This document shows, piece by piece, positions 1 to 8,600 of a DNA stretch of 64,000 nt. The notes below the pieces were generated by a model. That model did not search any database, had not been told where the DNA came from, and was given only the letters and a program-made list of their open reading frames with translations. The number at the start of each line of letters is the position of its first letter. Position 1 is the stretch's first letter. This stretch comes from GCA-2748575 sp965222725. Lineage in GTDB: Bacteria > Pseudomonadota > Gammaproteobacteria > Pseudomonadales > Ketobacteraceae. A program made the position numbers and the translations under genes. The stretch spans positions 434,001 to 498,000 of the forward strand of contig OZ244969.1 in assembly GCA_965222725.1 (NCBI GenBank), in the 5' to 3' direction.

Positions 1-396
1 ACCCCCATCTACAAAAAAGGCCAGGCAAGAAAAGGCCCGGGTTTCCGCGAAGCGGTGCTGATGCATGCTGTATCCCGCCTGGTGTTCGGCAGCCTGCTGA
101 CCAATATTCAGGCCTCCTGGGTAAAAATGGGTGAAGAAGGCGTCAAGGCCTGCCTGAATGCCGGCGCCAATGATCTGGGCGGCACACTCATGAACGAAAG
201 TATCACCCGGGCGGCAGGCGCAAAGCACGGTACTCACTGCACCGCAGACAGGCTTCAGGGCTGGATCAGCAGTGCCGGCAGAACACCGTGTCAGCGCACC
301 ACCAGCTATCGCCTGCTAACCCACAGTGTGGATCCGACGGATCGAAAAATCGGAATCATGCCACCCTATCCCGGCATTAACGTTGTCAGCCTTTAA
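1..396 (+). CDS. cofH: F420 precursor synthase, CofH/FbiC C-terminal part (5' partial)
   Basis: The gene is open at the left edge; the last 131 codons are visible. CofH (or the C-terminal half of the fused FbiC) is a radical-SAM enzyme that joins a tyrosine-derived hydroxybenzyl unit to 5-amino-6-ribitylaminouracil, leading to the F420 precursor Fo. The visible part carries the family's C-terminal signatures TPIYKKGQARKGPGFREAVL, NIQASWVKMGEEGVKAC and NAGANDLGGTLMNESITRAAG, then the AGRTPCQRTTSY tail. The radical-SAM cysteines lie outside the window, so whether this is a separate CofH or a CofG-CofH fusion cannot be told. It is followed after 16 bases by a Ddn-like gene and then npdG, cofE and cofD, which confirms the F420 assignment. 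Confidence 0.92.
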   Translation, partial: TPIYKKGQARKGPGFREAVLMHAVSRLVFGSLLTNIQASWVKMGEEGVKACLNAGANDLGGTLMNESITRAAGAKHGTHCTADRLQGWISSAGRTPCQRTTSYRLLTHSVDPTDRKIGIMPPYPGINVVSL

Positions 397-412
397 CAAC
401 CGGTAATTAACC

Positions 413-1063
413 ATGGAAAAAGCCAACGCATCACCACTGACCGAGATCAGCTCAGAAGCCTTTAACGATCTGAATCTGCTGTCCCGCAAATTTTACAAGG
501 TGCTCATTGCCGCTGTGTCGCTGGTACTGAATTCGTTACTGCTGGCACTCAAGCTGGTGATTAACACCCTGTACCTGTTGCTGGTAAGAGAAAACGAAAA
601 AGGCCTGCAGCGCAAACGCATAAACCAGGAAAACAAGGTCGGCGGGTTAATCAAACTGATGGCACGGATTCAGGTATATGTCTTTACCAAAAGCAAAGGC
701 AAATACATGAAAACCTTTTTCGGTTCGCCGGTAATGATACTGACGACCGTAGGCAGAAAGTCCGGCCAGTTACGCAGCACACCACTGATCTACGTAAAGG
801 ACGGCGAAAAAGTCATTATTACTGCCTCCAAAATAGGCCACGTGAAGCCACCGGCATGGCAACATAATGTGGAGGCCAATCCACTGGTAGAGGCCCAGGT
901 GGGAACCCACCGCTCCTACATGGAGGCCAGAAAAGCCACCAAAGAGGAAGAAGAAAATTACTGGCCGGAATTGTTCCGGGTCTTTCCGGAATACCGGGAA
1001 AGCCTGAAGAAAACCCAGGGCATTCGCCACATTCCCATTTTTATCCTTGAACCCAGCCTGTAG
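413..1063 (+). CDS. Membrane-anchored Ddn-like F420H2-dependent reductase (DUF385 family)
   Basis: 216 residues. The C-terminal two thirds (about 100-212) is a deazaflavin-dependent nitroreductase (DUF385/Ddn) split beta-barrel, with GSPVMILTTVGRKSGQLRSTP and the following AWQHNVEANP motif, the usual F420-binding signature. Members use F420H2 to reduce quinones, nitro compounds or unsaturated substrates. Unlike typical members (about 130-150 residues), this one has a long N-terminus with an almost uninterrupted hydrophobic segment at about residues 29-58, followed by basic residues. A membrane anchor is inferred, which would suit a quinone substrate. It lies inside the F420 biosynthesis operon, so it is probably a main user of the cofactor. 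Its substrate cannot be read from sequence. Confidence 0.85.
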   Translation: MEKANASPLTEISSEAFNDLNLLSRKFYKVLIAAVSLVLNSLLLALKLVINTLYLLLVRENEKGLQRKRINQENKVGGLIKLMARIQVYVFTKSKGKYMKTFFGSPVMILTTVGRKSGQLRSTPLIYVKDGEKVIITASKIGHVKPPAWQHNVEANPLVEAQVGTHRSYMEARKATKEEEENYWPELFRVFPEYRESLKKTQGIRHIPIFILEPSL

Positions 1064-1071
1064 GAATGCAT

Positions 1072-1752
1072 ATGACCACAGCATCAAAACCTCATATTGC
1101 CGTGATTGGCGGCACCGGCGCCATGGGCAAGGGCATTGCCTACCGGCTGTTAAAAGCCGGCTACCAGGTAACCATTGGAACCCGCAACCCGGATATCAGC
1201 AGTGACGTTATTCAACAACTGCAGGAAAAAGTCGCTACCGACAGGCTGCAGGTGGCCACCAACAGTGAGGCTGCCACCAACGCTGATCTGGTTTTTGTGA
1301 CAGTACCTTTTGCTCATCAGGAAGCCACTCTGCGCGACATTGCCCCCATGGTTTCTGCCAAGATTGTGATTGACGCCACCGTCGCCCTGAATCCGCCCAG
1401 GGTCAATACCGTTCACCTGCGTAACGGTGAATCCGCCGGCATGGCAGCCCAGCAAACACTGGGGGATTCCGTCAAGCTGGTATCGGCTTTTCAGAACGTG
1501 GCGGCCGCCAGCCTGCTGAAGGAAGATGACAACCATTGCGATGTGCTAGTCACCGGAAATGACCGGGAATCCTGTGATCTGATATGCCGTCTGATTGGCG
1601 ACATGGGCTTTACCGCTTTCTATGCGGGCGCCATTCAAAACTCCATCGCGGTGGAAGCCATGACATCCGTATTAATCCAGATCAACCGCCATTACGGTGT
1701 TCCCGGTGCGGGCCTTCAGATCAATCTTAACCATCCTGCAGGAAACGCCTGA
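1072..1752 (+). CDS. npdG: NADPH-dependent F420 reductase (F420:NADP+ oxidoreductase)
   Basis: 226 residues from the ATG at 1072. This start has AGGA at 1062-1065, six bases upstream; an in-frame ATG at 1066 is the alternative. The enzyme transfers hydride between NADP(H) and F420. A Rossmann loop is at the N-terminus (IAVIGGTGAMGKGIAYRL, the GGTGxMG form of this family), followed by an NADP-phosphate-binding TRNPD segment. The central part has VFVTVPFAHQ and a DATVALNPP stretch, and the C-terminal helices include SVLIQINRHYGVPGAGLQI. Length matches the family (210-230). It starts eight bases after the Ddn-like gene and ends just before cofE, so one mRNA would supply both cofactor synthesis and F420 reduction. 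Confidence 0.9.
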   Translation: MTTASKPHIAVIGGTGAMGKGIAYRLLKAGYQVTIGTRNPDISSDVIQQLQEKVATDRLQVATNSEAATNADLVFVTVPFAHQEATLRDIAPMVSAKIVIDATVALNPPRVNTVHLRNGESAGMAAQQTLGDSVKLVSAFQNVAAASLLKEDDNHCDVLVTGNDRESCDLICRLIGDMGFTAFYAGAIQNSIAVEAMTSVLIQINRHYGVPGAGLQINLNHPAGNA

Positions 1753-1754
1753 CC

Positions 1755-2507
1755 ATGGAAATTCTTCCCGTTAAGGGCATGCCCCTGATAAAGCCCGGTG
1801 ACGATCTGCCGGCAGTGATTGCCAAAACGGTTTCGCAGAACTGTATTTCTCTGGAAAACGGTGACGTGCTGGTGCTGGCCCAGAAGATCGTATCCAAGGC
1901 CGAGTCCCGTTATGTAAACCTGAACGATGTGATTCCCGGGGAGGAAGCCCGGGAACTTGCCAGGGTCACCGACAAGGATCCACGCCTTGTGCAGGTGATC
2001 CTCAACGAGTCACGCGCCGTTATCAAGGCCACCCGCGGTGTGCTGATTGTCGAGCATAAGCTGGGCCTGGTAATGGCCAACGCCGGTATTGATCAGTCCA
2101 ATATCAATGTGGCTGATGCCGTTCTGCTACTCCCCGAATCCCCCAATCAATCAGCAGCGAACCTGAGGGAAAAACTCAATCGTCGTTTTGGCATCCGGGA
2201 TCTGGCGGTTCTGATCAACGACAGTTTTGGCCGGCCATGGCGCAACGGTTCCTGCGGTACCGCCATTGGCAGCGCCGGCATCAAGGTTCTCAATGACCTG
2301 CGCGGCGAACAGGATCTGTTTGGTCGTCCACTGCAAGTGACTGAAGTGGCCATTGGCGATGAACTGGCGGCAGCCGCCTCCTTTGTGATGGGCCAGGCCG
2401 GCGAAGCCATTCCCCTGGTTGTTATTAAGGGAGCCGGACTGAGCAGCGCGCATTCCCAGGACGCTTCAGCACTGATCCGTTCCCGGGAATTTGATTTATT
2501 TCGTTAG
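1755..2507 (+). CDS. cofE: Coenzyme F420:L-glutamate ligase
   Basis: 250 residues, the usual length of single-domain CofE. It is not fused to the nitroreductase-like domain found in mycobacterial FbiB. CofE adds L-glutamates to F420-0 with GTP and divalent metal. Family motifs visible are the N-terminal PVKGMPLIKPGDDLPAVI, the DVLVLAQKIVSKAE block, VILNESRAVIK, GLVMANAGIDQSNI and the INDSFGRPWRNGSCGTAIG block. The gene starts two bases after npdG's stop and is followed after eleven bases by cofD. The short spacing indicates translational coupling. Confidence 0.95.
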   Translation: MEILPVKGMPLIKPGDDLPAVIAKTVSQNCISLENGDVLVLAQKIVSKAESRYVNLNDVIPGEEARELARVTDKDPRLVQVILNESRAVIKATRGVLIVEHKLGLVMANAGIDQSNINVADAVLLLPESPNQSAANLREKLNRRFGIRDLAVLINDSFGRPWRNGSCGTAIGSAGIKVLNDLRGEQDLFGRPLQVTEVAIGDELAAAASFVMGQAGEAIPLVVIKGAGLSSAHSQDASALIRSREFDLFR

Positions 2508-2518
2508 GGAGGCCGCCT

Positions 2519-3553
2519 TTGACTAACAAATACAGTCCCGGAAAATACTTTCCCGGAAAGCCCAGGCCCGGAAAACCCAGGATTCTGGCCCTGACCGGAG
2601 GCGTCGGCGGCGCCAAACTGGCCTATGGCCTCAGTAAGGTGGTGCCTGCCGGGCACCTTAGCCTTGTCGTTAATACCGCTGACGATTTTGAGTACCTGGG
2701 ATTAAACATCAGCCCGGATCTGGACACCCTCACCTACACCCTGGCGGAATTGAATAATAAGGCGCTTGGCTGGGGGCTGGCCAATGAATCCTGGCACTGC
2801 CACCAGCAGCTGTCACGGCTGAGCGAAGCGCCCTGGTTCCAGCTGGGGGATCGCGACCTGGCCACACACCTGTACCGTACCAATGCCCTGAAGCGAGGCG
2901 CATCACTGACACAGATTACCAAAGAACTGACCAACGCCTTGGGCGTAAGCTGTTCTGTTATTCCCATGACAGATGACCCGGTACGCACCTATGTATCCAC
3001 GGTGAGCGACACCAAAAACAACATCAGTAGCAACACCGAAAATCAAGAAACCCTGGCATTTCAGGACTACTTTGTGCGCCGCCAATGCCAACCGGAAGTA
3101 CGCAGCATCTGGTTCGAGGGCATTAACAGCGCCCGCCCCAATCCGGAGTTTATGGCGCAGCTGGACGACCCGGACCTGGGGCTTATCGTTATCTGCCCTT
3201 CCAACCCCTACCTGAGTATTGACCCCATACTGAGTCTGAAAGGTGTGACAGAAAAGTTGCAGGAGTCCCGCGTGCCGGTCGTTTCAGTGCTGCCCATTAT
3301 TGGCGGTCATGCGGTAAAAGGGCCAACGGCCAAGCTGATGGCTGAGCTGGGCATGGATGTATCTGCAGAAACTGTGATTAAAAAGTATCAGGCGTTCTGC
3401 GACCTGTTTATTGCGGATTATCAGGACAAGGCCCTGCTGGAGCAGGCCTATGGCGATCGAGTAAGGTTTGACAATATATTGATGAAAGATGACAGGGATA
3501 AAACAGAACTGGCGAAGCGGGTGCTTGCTGCGGCAGGCCAGTCTGCCAGATGA
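2519..3553 (+). CDS. cofD: 2-phospho-L-lactate (or PEP/3-phosphoglycerate) transferase CofD/FbiA
   Basis: 344 residues. CofD transfers a lactyl-phosphate-type moiety from its GDP adduct (LPPG or analogue) onto Fo, giving F420-0 or dehydro-F420-0. The core motif ILALTGGVGGAKLAYGLSKV is at residues 21-40, followed by VVNTADDFEYLGLNISPDLDT, both hallmarks of the family. The start is a TTG at 2519 with a strong AGGGAGG (2506-2512) six bases upstream; no ATG fits. The 20 residues before the core are an unusual extension rich in PGK, encoded by three tandem 15-bp units. Mycobacterial FbiA uses a PEP-derived donor and some Gram-negatives make 3PG-F420; the donor here is unknown. It is the last gene of the operon before a terminator. 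Confidence 0.94.
   Translation: MTNKYSPGKYFPGKPRPGKPRILALTGGVGGAKLAYGLSKVVPAGHLSLVVNTADDFEYLGLNISPDLDTLTYTLAELNNKALGWGLANESWHCHQQLSRLSEAPWFQLGDRDLATHLYRTNALKRGASLTQITKELTNALGVSCSVIPMTDDPVRTYVSTVSDTKNNISSNTENQETLAFQDYFVRRQCQPEVRSIWFEGINSARPNPEFMAQLDDPDLGLIVICPSNPYLSIDPILSLKGVTEKLQESRVPVVSVLPIIGGHAVKGPTAKLMAELGMDVSAETVIKKYQAFCDLFIADYQDKALLEQAYGDRVRFDNILMKDDRDKTELAKRVLAAAGQSAR
2537..2581 (+). repeat. cofD: Three 15-bp tandem repeats in the cofD 5' end
   Basis: Units at 2537-2551, 2552-2566 and 2567-2581 all begin CCCGGAAA. The last two differ by one base (CCCGGAAAGCCCAGG and CCCGGAAAACCCAGG). They encode PGKYF, PGKPR and PGKPR, ahead of the glycine-rich core of CofD. Confidence 0.9.
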
Positions 3554-3573
3554 GGCAAGCATCCCGTTAAAAC

Positions 3574-3609
3574 AAAAAAAGCTCCGGGCATTCATACCAG
3601 GAGCTTTTT
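3574..3609. terminator. Bidirectional terminator between cofD and the ABM gene
   Basis: The stem GCTCC/GGAGC (3581-3585 with 3600-3604) is flanked by an A-run on the left and a T-run on the right, extending the pairing to about 10 bp. It lies between convergent genes and can terminate both. Confidence 0.8.
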
Positions 3610-3634
3610 CATTCGCCGTTTTAATCAGCGCTTA

Positions 3635-3925
3635 TTACATTTCCAGACGCTTGAAATATTTCACATCCGGCGGACCCTGCAGGTAGGATACCAGGCTTTC
3701 CATAACACCGTTTTCACTGATGAAGCCGATGTAGTTGCCGTGGTCTTCCTTGCTCAGCCACTCTTCGTAAAAAATCATGGCATTGGTTTCTTCATCGTAA
3801 AGCACGTCTACAGACAGGCAACCACGAAAACCGCGAACATTTGGCAGGTTTTCCTGCAGAAAAACCATCAGGTTATCGGCAGTTTCCGGCTTAACCTTTG
3901 ATTCAAGAACAACCTTGTAGGACAT
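3635..3925 (-). CDS. Antibiotic biosynthesis monooxygenase (ABM) domain protein
   Basis: 96 residues, one dimeric alpha+beta barrel ABM domain, the full length of the family. Visible features are the opening strand MSYKVVLESKVKPE, the helix with FLQENLPNVRGFRGCLSVDV, and the second-half strand AMIFYEEWLSKEDHGNYI. Small ABM proteins such as YgiN act as quinol or quinone monooxygenases or as heme/aldehyde-handling proteins; the sequence does not select among these. The gene is convergent with cofD and shares its terminator. A function with F420-linked quinone chemistry is possible only by proximity. Confidence 0.8.
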   Translation of the reverse strand: MSYKVVLESKVKPETADNLMVFLQENLPNVRGFRGCLSVDVLYDEETNAMIFYEEWLSKEDHGNYIGFISENGVMESLVSYLQGPPDVKYFKRLEM

Positions 3926-4268
3926 TTGTCTCTCCCTAAGTTTACAGGTGGCTTAATTTAAAAGTCATTTAATTGGCAAGCACACAGTGCTGTCCATTAA
4001 AATACACCAATCCGCCCGCCAAAAGTGAGTGAAATAAGTTCACAACTCCGTTACTCAAACGCGGCATTAAAGCCCTGTGGGTTCGCAGTATAATACAGCC
4101 GCCTTTCAAACACACCAGAAAACCGCTCTGAGCGCACCAAGCGATGCAAGCCTGAACAGCGTTCCGAACCTGTACATCAACAGTGATTCGCATCCGGCGC
4201 ATGCCAGCAAATACCGGTGAGTGGTAACCACACATTTTGTTTTGAACAGATAAAGGAACTGTAAGACG
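3926..4268. promoter_or_regulatory. Divergent intergenic region between ABM gene and acyltransferase
   Basis: 343 bases without a convincing gene. A perfect TATAAT lies at 4089-4094 on the plus strand, but I see no good -35 element 16-18 bases upstream. A ribosome-binding sequence AAGGAA precedes the acyltransferase start by about ten bases. Reverse-strand reading frames here run into the coding region and look spurious. Confidence 0.4.
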
Positions 4269-5537
4269 ATGCACAAAATAACCAGCCTGCCACCCAGCGA
4301 CCGCATGTGGATCAGAATGGACCATGAGCACACCGGCGAACTGATCATCAGCATTATTCTGAAAACAAAAACACCGGTGAACACCGAATGGGCCAAAACC
4401 TGCCTGGTTCCCAGAATCAGCAAGTTTGAGAAGCTGAATAACGCCATATATTACATTGACGATAAACCTTATTACATGCCCGTGGAGGTAGACCCCGCCA
4501 AGCAGGTTTCTGAAGTAAACACCTCACCGGAGGAATACCAGCAAACGCTGGAACGCCTCTGCAGCGGAACACTCGATAAAAACAAGCCCTACTGGCACGT
4601 GTACGTGATGAATACCTTTGGACAGCAGGAATCCACCGTGCTGTTCCGCATCCACCACTGCTATGCCGACGGCCGTGCCCTGGTAAAAGTACTGAACAAC
4701 CTGTTTGACGATCAGCAAAATTCTGTGCTGGAGCCAGCCACTAATGCCGGCCCCATCAAAGACAACCCCAACCTGCCTTTCTACAAAGGTTTTTTTGCCC
4801 GCCTGCTGATTCAGGTAAAAGCGATTATCGGTTTAATGACTGCCCCCAACGACAACACCAAAACTTTCAAGCGTGACCTGACGCTGGACAAGGCCTGCCA
4901 TGTGTCGGACGCCATTGATGTGTCTTTTCTGAAACAGGCATCCAAGCAGCTACACTGCACCGTTAATGATTTGTTGGTGGCTGGCTTATCCAGCGCCGCC
5001 AGCCGCTATGCCAGGGATCACGGCCTGGATGAAATCACCGCCAAGGAAGTGAAAGCCCTGGTGCCTTTTGATTTGCGCAGTGCGGAAGAAGCAGAGTTCT
5101 TTGGCAACAAAACCGGCATAGGCCTGGTGAAACTACCGGTACAGAGCCGCTCACTGAAAGAACATGTACTGGAAGTGCGTGATCGCATGAACGAAATCAA
5201 GAGCGGCTTTCAGCCTTACTGTGGCGACAAGGTTATCAGCCTGATCATGAAGCTGCCGTATAAAAAACAGAAAGAAGAAATGTACAACTTCAGCAAAAAA
5301 GCCAGCCTGATTCTGAGCAACGTGATCGGCCCCAACAAACCCGGCACCATTGGCGGGGTTGAGGTATCTGATATTTATTTCTTCCTGCCCAACTTTGGCA
5401 CTATCGGTATCGGCATTGGTGTCACCAATTATGCCGGCAAGCTGCGTATTACCACCTTTACCAACAAGGCATTCCCCAACGAAGCAAAGCCGATTTCTGA
5501 TTACATTACGGAAGAATTCAGCACACTGATTGCCTGA
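4269..5537 (+). CDS. WS/DGAT-like O-acyltransferase (wax ester synthase family)
   Basis: 422 residues, somewhat shorter than the usual 450-480. The family condenses acyl-CoA with fatty alcohols or diacylglycerol to form storage wax esters or triacylglycerol. The active-site motif HHxxxDG is present as HHCYADG at residues 129-135. The structural ND motif is in TVNDLLVAGL near residue 233. The C-terminal WS_DGAT_C domain shows LSNVIGPNKPGTIGGV and a glycine-rich strand GTIGIGIGVTNYAGKLRI. The family is common in Mycobacterium, Acinetobacter, Alcanivorax and Marinobacter. It is monocistronic, closed by a strong terminator. Substrate choice cannot be predicted; the short N-terminus may mean altered specificity. 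Confidence 0.85.
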   Translation: MHKITSLPPSDRMWIRMDHEHTGELIISIILKTKTPVNTEWAKTCLVPRISKFEKLNNAIYYIDDKPYYMPVEVDPAKQVSEVNTSPEEYQQTLERLCSGTLDKNKPYWHVYVMNTFGQQESTVLFRIHHCYADGRALVKVLNNLFDDQQNSVLEPATNAGPIKDNPNLPFYKGFFARLLIQVKAIIGLMTAPNDNTKTFKRDLTLDKACHVSDAIDVSFLKQASKQLHCTVNDLLVAGLSSAASRYARDHGLDEITAKEVKALVPFDLRSAEEAEFFGNKTGIGLVKLPVQSRSLKEHVLEVRDRMNEIKSGFQPYCGDKVISLIMKLPYKKQKEEMYNFSKKASLILSNVIGPNKPGTIGGVEVSDIYFFLPNFGTIGIGIGVTNYAGKLRITTFTNKAFPNEAKPISDYITEEFSTLIA

Positions 5538-5545
5538 TCACTAGA

Positions 5546-5595
5546 CACAAAAAAGCCGGAATCGACAGCCTTTATTCGATTCCGGCTTTTTTGTG
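5546..5595. terminator. Strong bidirectional terminator
   Basis: A perfect 20-bp inverted repeat (5546-5565 with 5576-5595) includes a GC-rich core AGCCGGAATCGA between an A-tract and a T-tract, with a ten-base loop. It separates the convergent acyltransferase and protease genes and can stop both. Confidence 0.93.
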
Positions 5596-5607
5596 ATTGC
5601 ACGCTAG

Positions 5608-8600
5608 CTACTGCAAGTTTTCCGAACACACATCGGTACCCGGCAGGCAGGCCTTCCAGCTATAACGGGTATTACTCCACCAGGTTTTGATACTCATGGG
5701 GTTTTCCGAGCTGCTTTCAGCATAAAGCACATTATTTCTGTAGATATCTGCTGTGGGAGCATCCCGCCAGGACAGGGTCGTAGTGGCACCTGTCCATGAG
5801 GTTCGAAAAGTCACATCAAGCACCGGCGCCTGAAGCACAGTGGCTGCTGTGTAGGTGTAATGGGAAGAAGCCATATCTCCATTTTCTTTTAACACCCGGA
5901 GCATCACGTAAATGTTACTCCCGTCGGTTGGCAGGCCGGCAAAAGTATAACCAGTAGCGGCCGAATCAGTCAGTATGACTTCGCCCAGGTCGCTGCTGCC
6001 TTCACCGGTACTGCCCGCCCGCAGCAAATAACCACTGGCGTCGGGCACCGGGCTCCAGGTGAACGCCTGGGAATCAGATTCCAGCGTTGCACCAGCAGCA
6101 GGGCTAAGCATTTGTGGCGCTGCCGTCTGTGCCTGATAGGCTGTATAGCTGTAATTACGGACTGCCAGGCCAGCCATGTCACTGGAAGACCAGGCCAATG
6201 TCACGTAAACCACACTACCATCCGTGGGCAGATCACTTTTGGTAAAGGCATTAACCGCAGGATCAATCACGTGTATACCGTATTCCAGGCCTCCCGGCGA
6301 CGAACCGAACTTGAGCAGATAACTGTTATTGTCCGGGACAGGCACCCATTCAAAAGTTTGCGTCGCACCGTTAAGCACGGTGCCATCCTCAGGGCTGGTG
6401 ATGCCTGCCTGAATGGCTGAAGTGTATTCATACTCAAGGGTTACCAGGCCGTAAACATCGGTAGACCAACTGAGCGATACATGGATAGTGGAACCATCCA
6501 TTGGCAAATCATTTTTGGTAAAGCTGGTGGTACCGCTTTCAACAAAATGTACGCCCAGGTCATTACCATCATAAGTGCTGCCAAACTTTAGCAGGTAACC
6601 GGAATTTCCCGGCACGGCTTCCCAGGTAAAGGTTTGTGAACTGTTGGCAAACATTGAACCGTCCGCAGGGGTAACCATTCCCGTCCACGTGGCACTGGTA
6701 TATTCATACTCCTCTATTACCAGGCCCTGCTCTTCCGTTGACCACGCCAAAGCGACATAAACCGTTGAACCATCCATTGGCAGTTCTGTTTTGGTAAAAC
6801 GTGTTTCGCTGCCATCCACAAAATGTACACCCAGCTCATTGCCTCCCGGTGTCGTGCCAAACCGGAGCAGGTAACCATTGTTTCCAGCGACGGGGTGCCA
6901 GCTAAAAGTTTCCGTATATGCTGAAAGCGTATCCCCATCAACCGGACTGATCATGCCGGTAGGTGCTACATAGGTAATCCCATCGGTAGACGCCACGGCA
7001 GAGCGATAACCGGAGGCTCCCGTCGCACGGGTAGAGACATAATATTCCTGACCTGCCACCGGCTTGATCCGCAGAGGATCCGGGATACTCAACACAGCAT
7101 CCGCAAAGGAGCCATCTCGCCAGTGCAGCAGATCGCTCTCACCGGGTGCTGAGCCCACAGCGTATTCGAATCCCTGATACATGCCGGACAAGCTGTTATC
7201 AATCTCCGCACTGAGTTCACTGCTTTGTTCGCTGCTGCTTTGCGGTATCAGCTTGGGTACTACCCTGTCGCCGGCCGATGATGATGAATAAAGATTAATG
7301 GAATAGATGCCTTTGCCCGGATAGTCAGTTACCGTAGCAAGAAGGGCCTCACCACTGCGCGCATATAGCAAGTCGCCCTGAGAAGACGCTGGTAAAAATC
7401 CTTCCTTGCCTGCCAGCAGGTGAAAGGTTTCCGGGGCTGACCAACCTTCGTCGGTGAGCCGTATCCGCTCGATCGTATCGGACTTTTCATAAAGCCATTC
7501 CACGCCACCCGGCCCCTGCACCAGCCCCCCGTTAAAGGTAGGCAGGCTGTTTGCCGCGCTCCAGCCGGCACCATCATAACTTCGGTGATAGCGCCCTCCA
7601 CTTTCCGCATGATAAGCAAGGTGAATGTTGGATTCCGAATCCACCAGCACATCCAGGATGCTATTAATACGCGTCAGAGAGACGGGCGCCAGTTCCTGCC
7701 CGCTATTCAATGCTGCATACATCAGCTCCCCGCTGAATGATCCCGCGTCCGGCTGTCGCCAGAACACTATCTCGTCACCGTTTTTGGCGCGGGCGAACTC
7801 AAGATCGAAAATCCGCATTCCGGGAAAACTGGCAATTGTCTCGGTCGGGCTCCAGCTACCGGATTGTTTGCGCAGCTGTTTTAACATTGGATCGCCATTC
7901 TGAAATTCTATCCAGACAATCACAACATCTGCTTCCGGACTCAGCGAGAGTTTCAGATCATAGCTCCGCGGCCGTGCTTCAGGATCTATAACTGACACCT
8001 GCCATTGACCATCATAAACCGCATACTGTAGATCTGTGTCGGTACTGAACACCAGATGCAACCGGTCAAGATTGTCCATGGCGGCCTCAAAATGGACAAT
8101 ATCCTGATTGCCTACCATGGGCAGCGCCTGCGCATCAGACCAATGACCATGACTATTGCGGATGCGGTGATAGATCACATCTTCAGCCACCTGTGACTTA
8201 TACAGATAGCTGATATCGCCATTGCCATGTTCGAACAAACGCGGCCTGCGATAGCCAATAGCCCTATTAACCGGTGAGCCATCAGTAAGCGTTTTGAAAT
8301 AGCTGTTCAGCTCCAGCGTATGCTGTGTCTCGGATAGCACTCCGGCATCGTTATGAAGGCGAATACGTATATTTGCCCGATAATTGTCTGGCACACCACT
8401 GGCCACATCGACAATAAAGGTATCGTTCCCTTCAGTTCGCTTTCTGTCCGGCATCAGTTCGCCCAACACCACACTGCTATCGGCAATGGAAATGTAGGGG
8501 TCATCACTCAGCAAAGTGAGCGAAACAGTTTCCGGTTCCCGGCCAAAATTCCGCACTGTGGGCTTTATTAACAGTCGTTCACCGGCCTGAAAGGAAAAGT

